DNA from: Nitrososphaerales archaeon TH5896
Lineage (GTDB): Archaea > Thermoproteota > Nitrososphaeria > Nitrososphaerales > Nitrososphaeraceae
Direction: 5' to 3'
Assembly: GCA_014523625.1 (NCBI GenBank)
Contig: JAATVP010000134.1
Location: forward strand, 1 to 5,315
DNA length: 5,315 nt
The notes beneath the pieces are model-generated. The model ran no database searches and was not told where the DNA came from. It was given only the letters and a program-made list of their open reading frames with translations. A program made the translations under genes and the position numbers. Of the stretch, positions 5,161 to 5,315 are shown in pieces (within the stretch, counting starts at the first letter, position 1; each line of letters starts with the position of its first letter).

Positions 5161-5315
5161 ATGACCGTCTGGCATCAACAAACGAGTCCACTTCTTATTG
5201 CGCTAGTTCTATGTCTAGGTATAGGGCTAGCGACATGCATCGAAAGTACATACACGTATGCATCCACCATAGCAGTTAACTCGACCTATGAGGTTGAGGT
5301 GGAAAACATGACTTC
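5161..5315 (+). CDS. N-terminal part of a secreted or membrane-anchored protein, runs off the window
   Basis: An ATG at 5161, directly preceded by an in-frame TAA, opens a frame that stays open for 51 codons to the window end. The N-terminus, MTVWHQQTSP, is followed by a hydrophobic segment, LLIALVLCLGIGLATC (about residues 11-26), and then a polar region rich in Thr and Ser. This is the form of a Sec signal peptide, with possible cleavage after TYTYA, or of an N-terminal membrane anchor. LATC only loosely resembles a lipobox. Two N-glycosylation sequons, NST and NMT, occur in the visible mature part, which fits a surface protein in an archaeon. A weak AT-rich promoter candidate, TTTGATAAGTTA (5121-5132), lies about 35 bases upstream. 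The family cannot be recognised from this fragment. Confidence 0.65.
   Translation, partial: MTVWHQQTSPLLIALVLCLGIGLATCIESTYTYASTIAVNSTYEVEVENMT

Overview
The window is AT-rich. Short TATA-like boxes lie about 20-35 bases before several starts, there are no convincing Shine-Dalgarno sequences, several genes start with TTG, and a plain T-tract follows one gene. This points to an archaeon. The gene content (archaeal-type FolD, a small DUF2171/PRC-barrel-like protein, a GvpU-like small protein and a bacterial-type Ku) suggests an ammonia-oxidising Nitrososphaeria (Thaumarchaeota) lineage. That placement is an inference from style and family recognition, not from a marker gene.

Layout. Positions 42-2285 hold two minus-strand metabolic genes. 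The first (42-1136) is a divergent protein with a RibD C-terminal/DHFR-like reductase domain. The second (1419-2285) is a complete folD for one-carbon folate metabolism. A 285-base spacer with two inverted repeats separates folD from a minus-strand DUF2171-like gene (2778-2984). The reading frame of that gene continues past its TAA stop for 68 more codons, so it looks like a longer gene cut in two. A roughly 700-base non-coding stretch (3030-3719) carries several short palindromes and repeats. It leads into a plus-strand Ku gene (3720-4592) for DNA double-strand-break repair. A T-rich terminator follows Ku and overlaps the end of a convergent minus-strand remnant (4750-5091). That remnant encodes a recognisable GvpU-like core but has an in-frame TGA and no usable start after it. 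The window ends inside a plus-strand gene for a secreted or membrane-anchored protein (5161 onward).

How it fits together. No operon is evident: the genes are separated by long spacers and most appear to have their own promoters. FolD and the RibD-like protein are both pterin/flavin-related oxidoreductase types but probably act independently. Ku has no ligase D, polymerase or nuclease partner here, so any end-joining partners must lie elsewhere. The most notable pattern is a set of single-base-type lesions: a TAA splitting the DUF2171 gene, a TGA splitting the GvpU-like gene, and a possible frameshift at the end of the RibD-like gene. Ku and the RibD-like gene also lack any ATG near their starts. 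Either local gene decay or consensus sequence errors could explain this.
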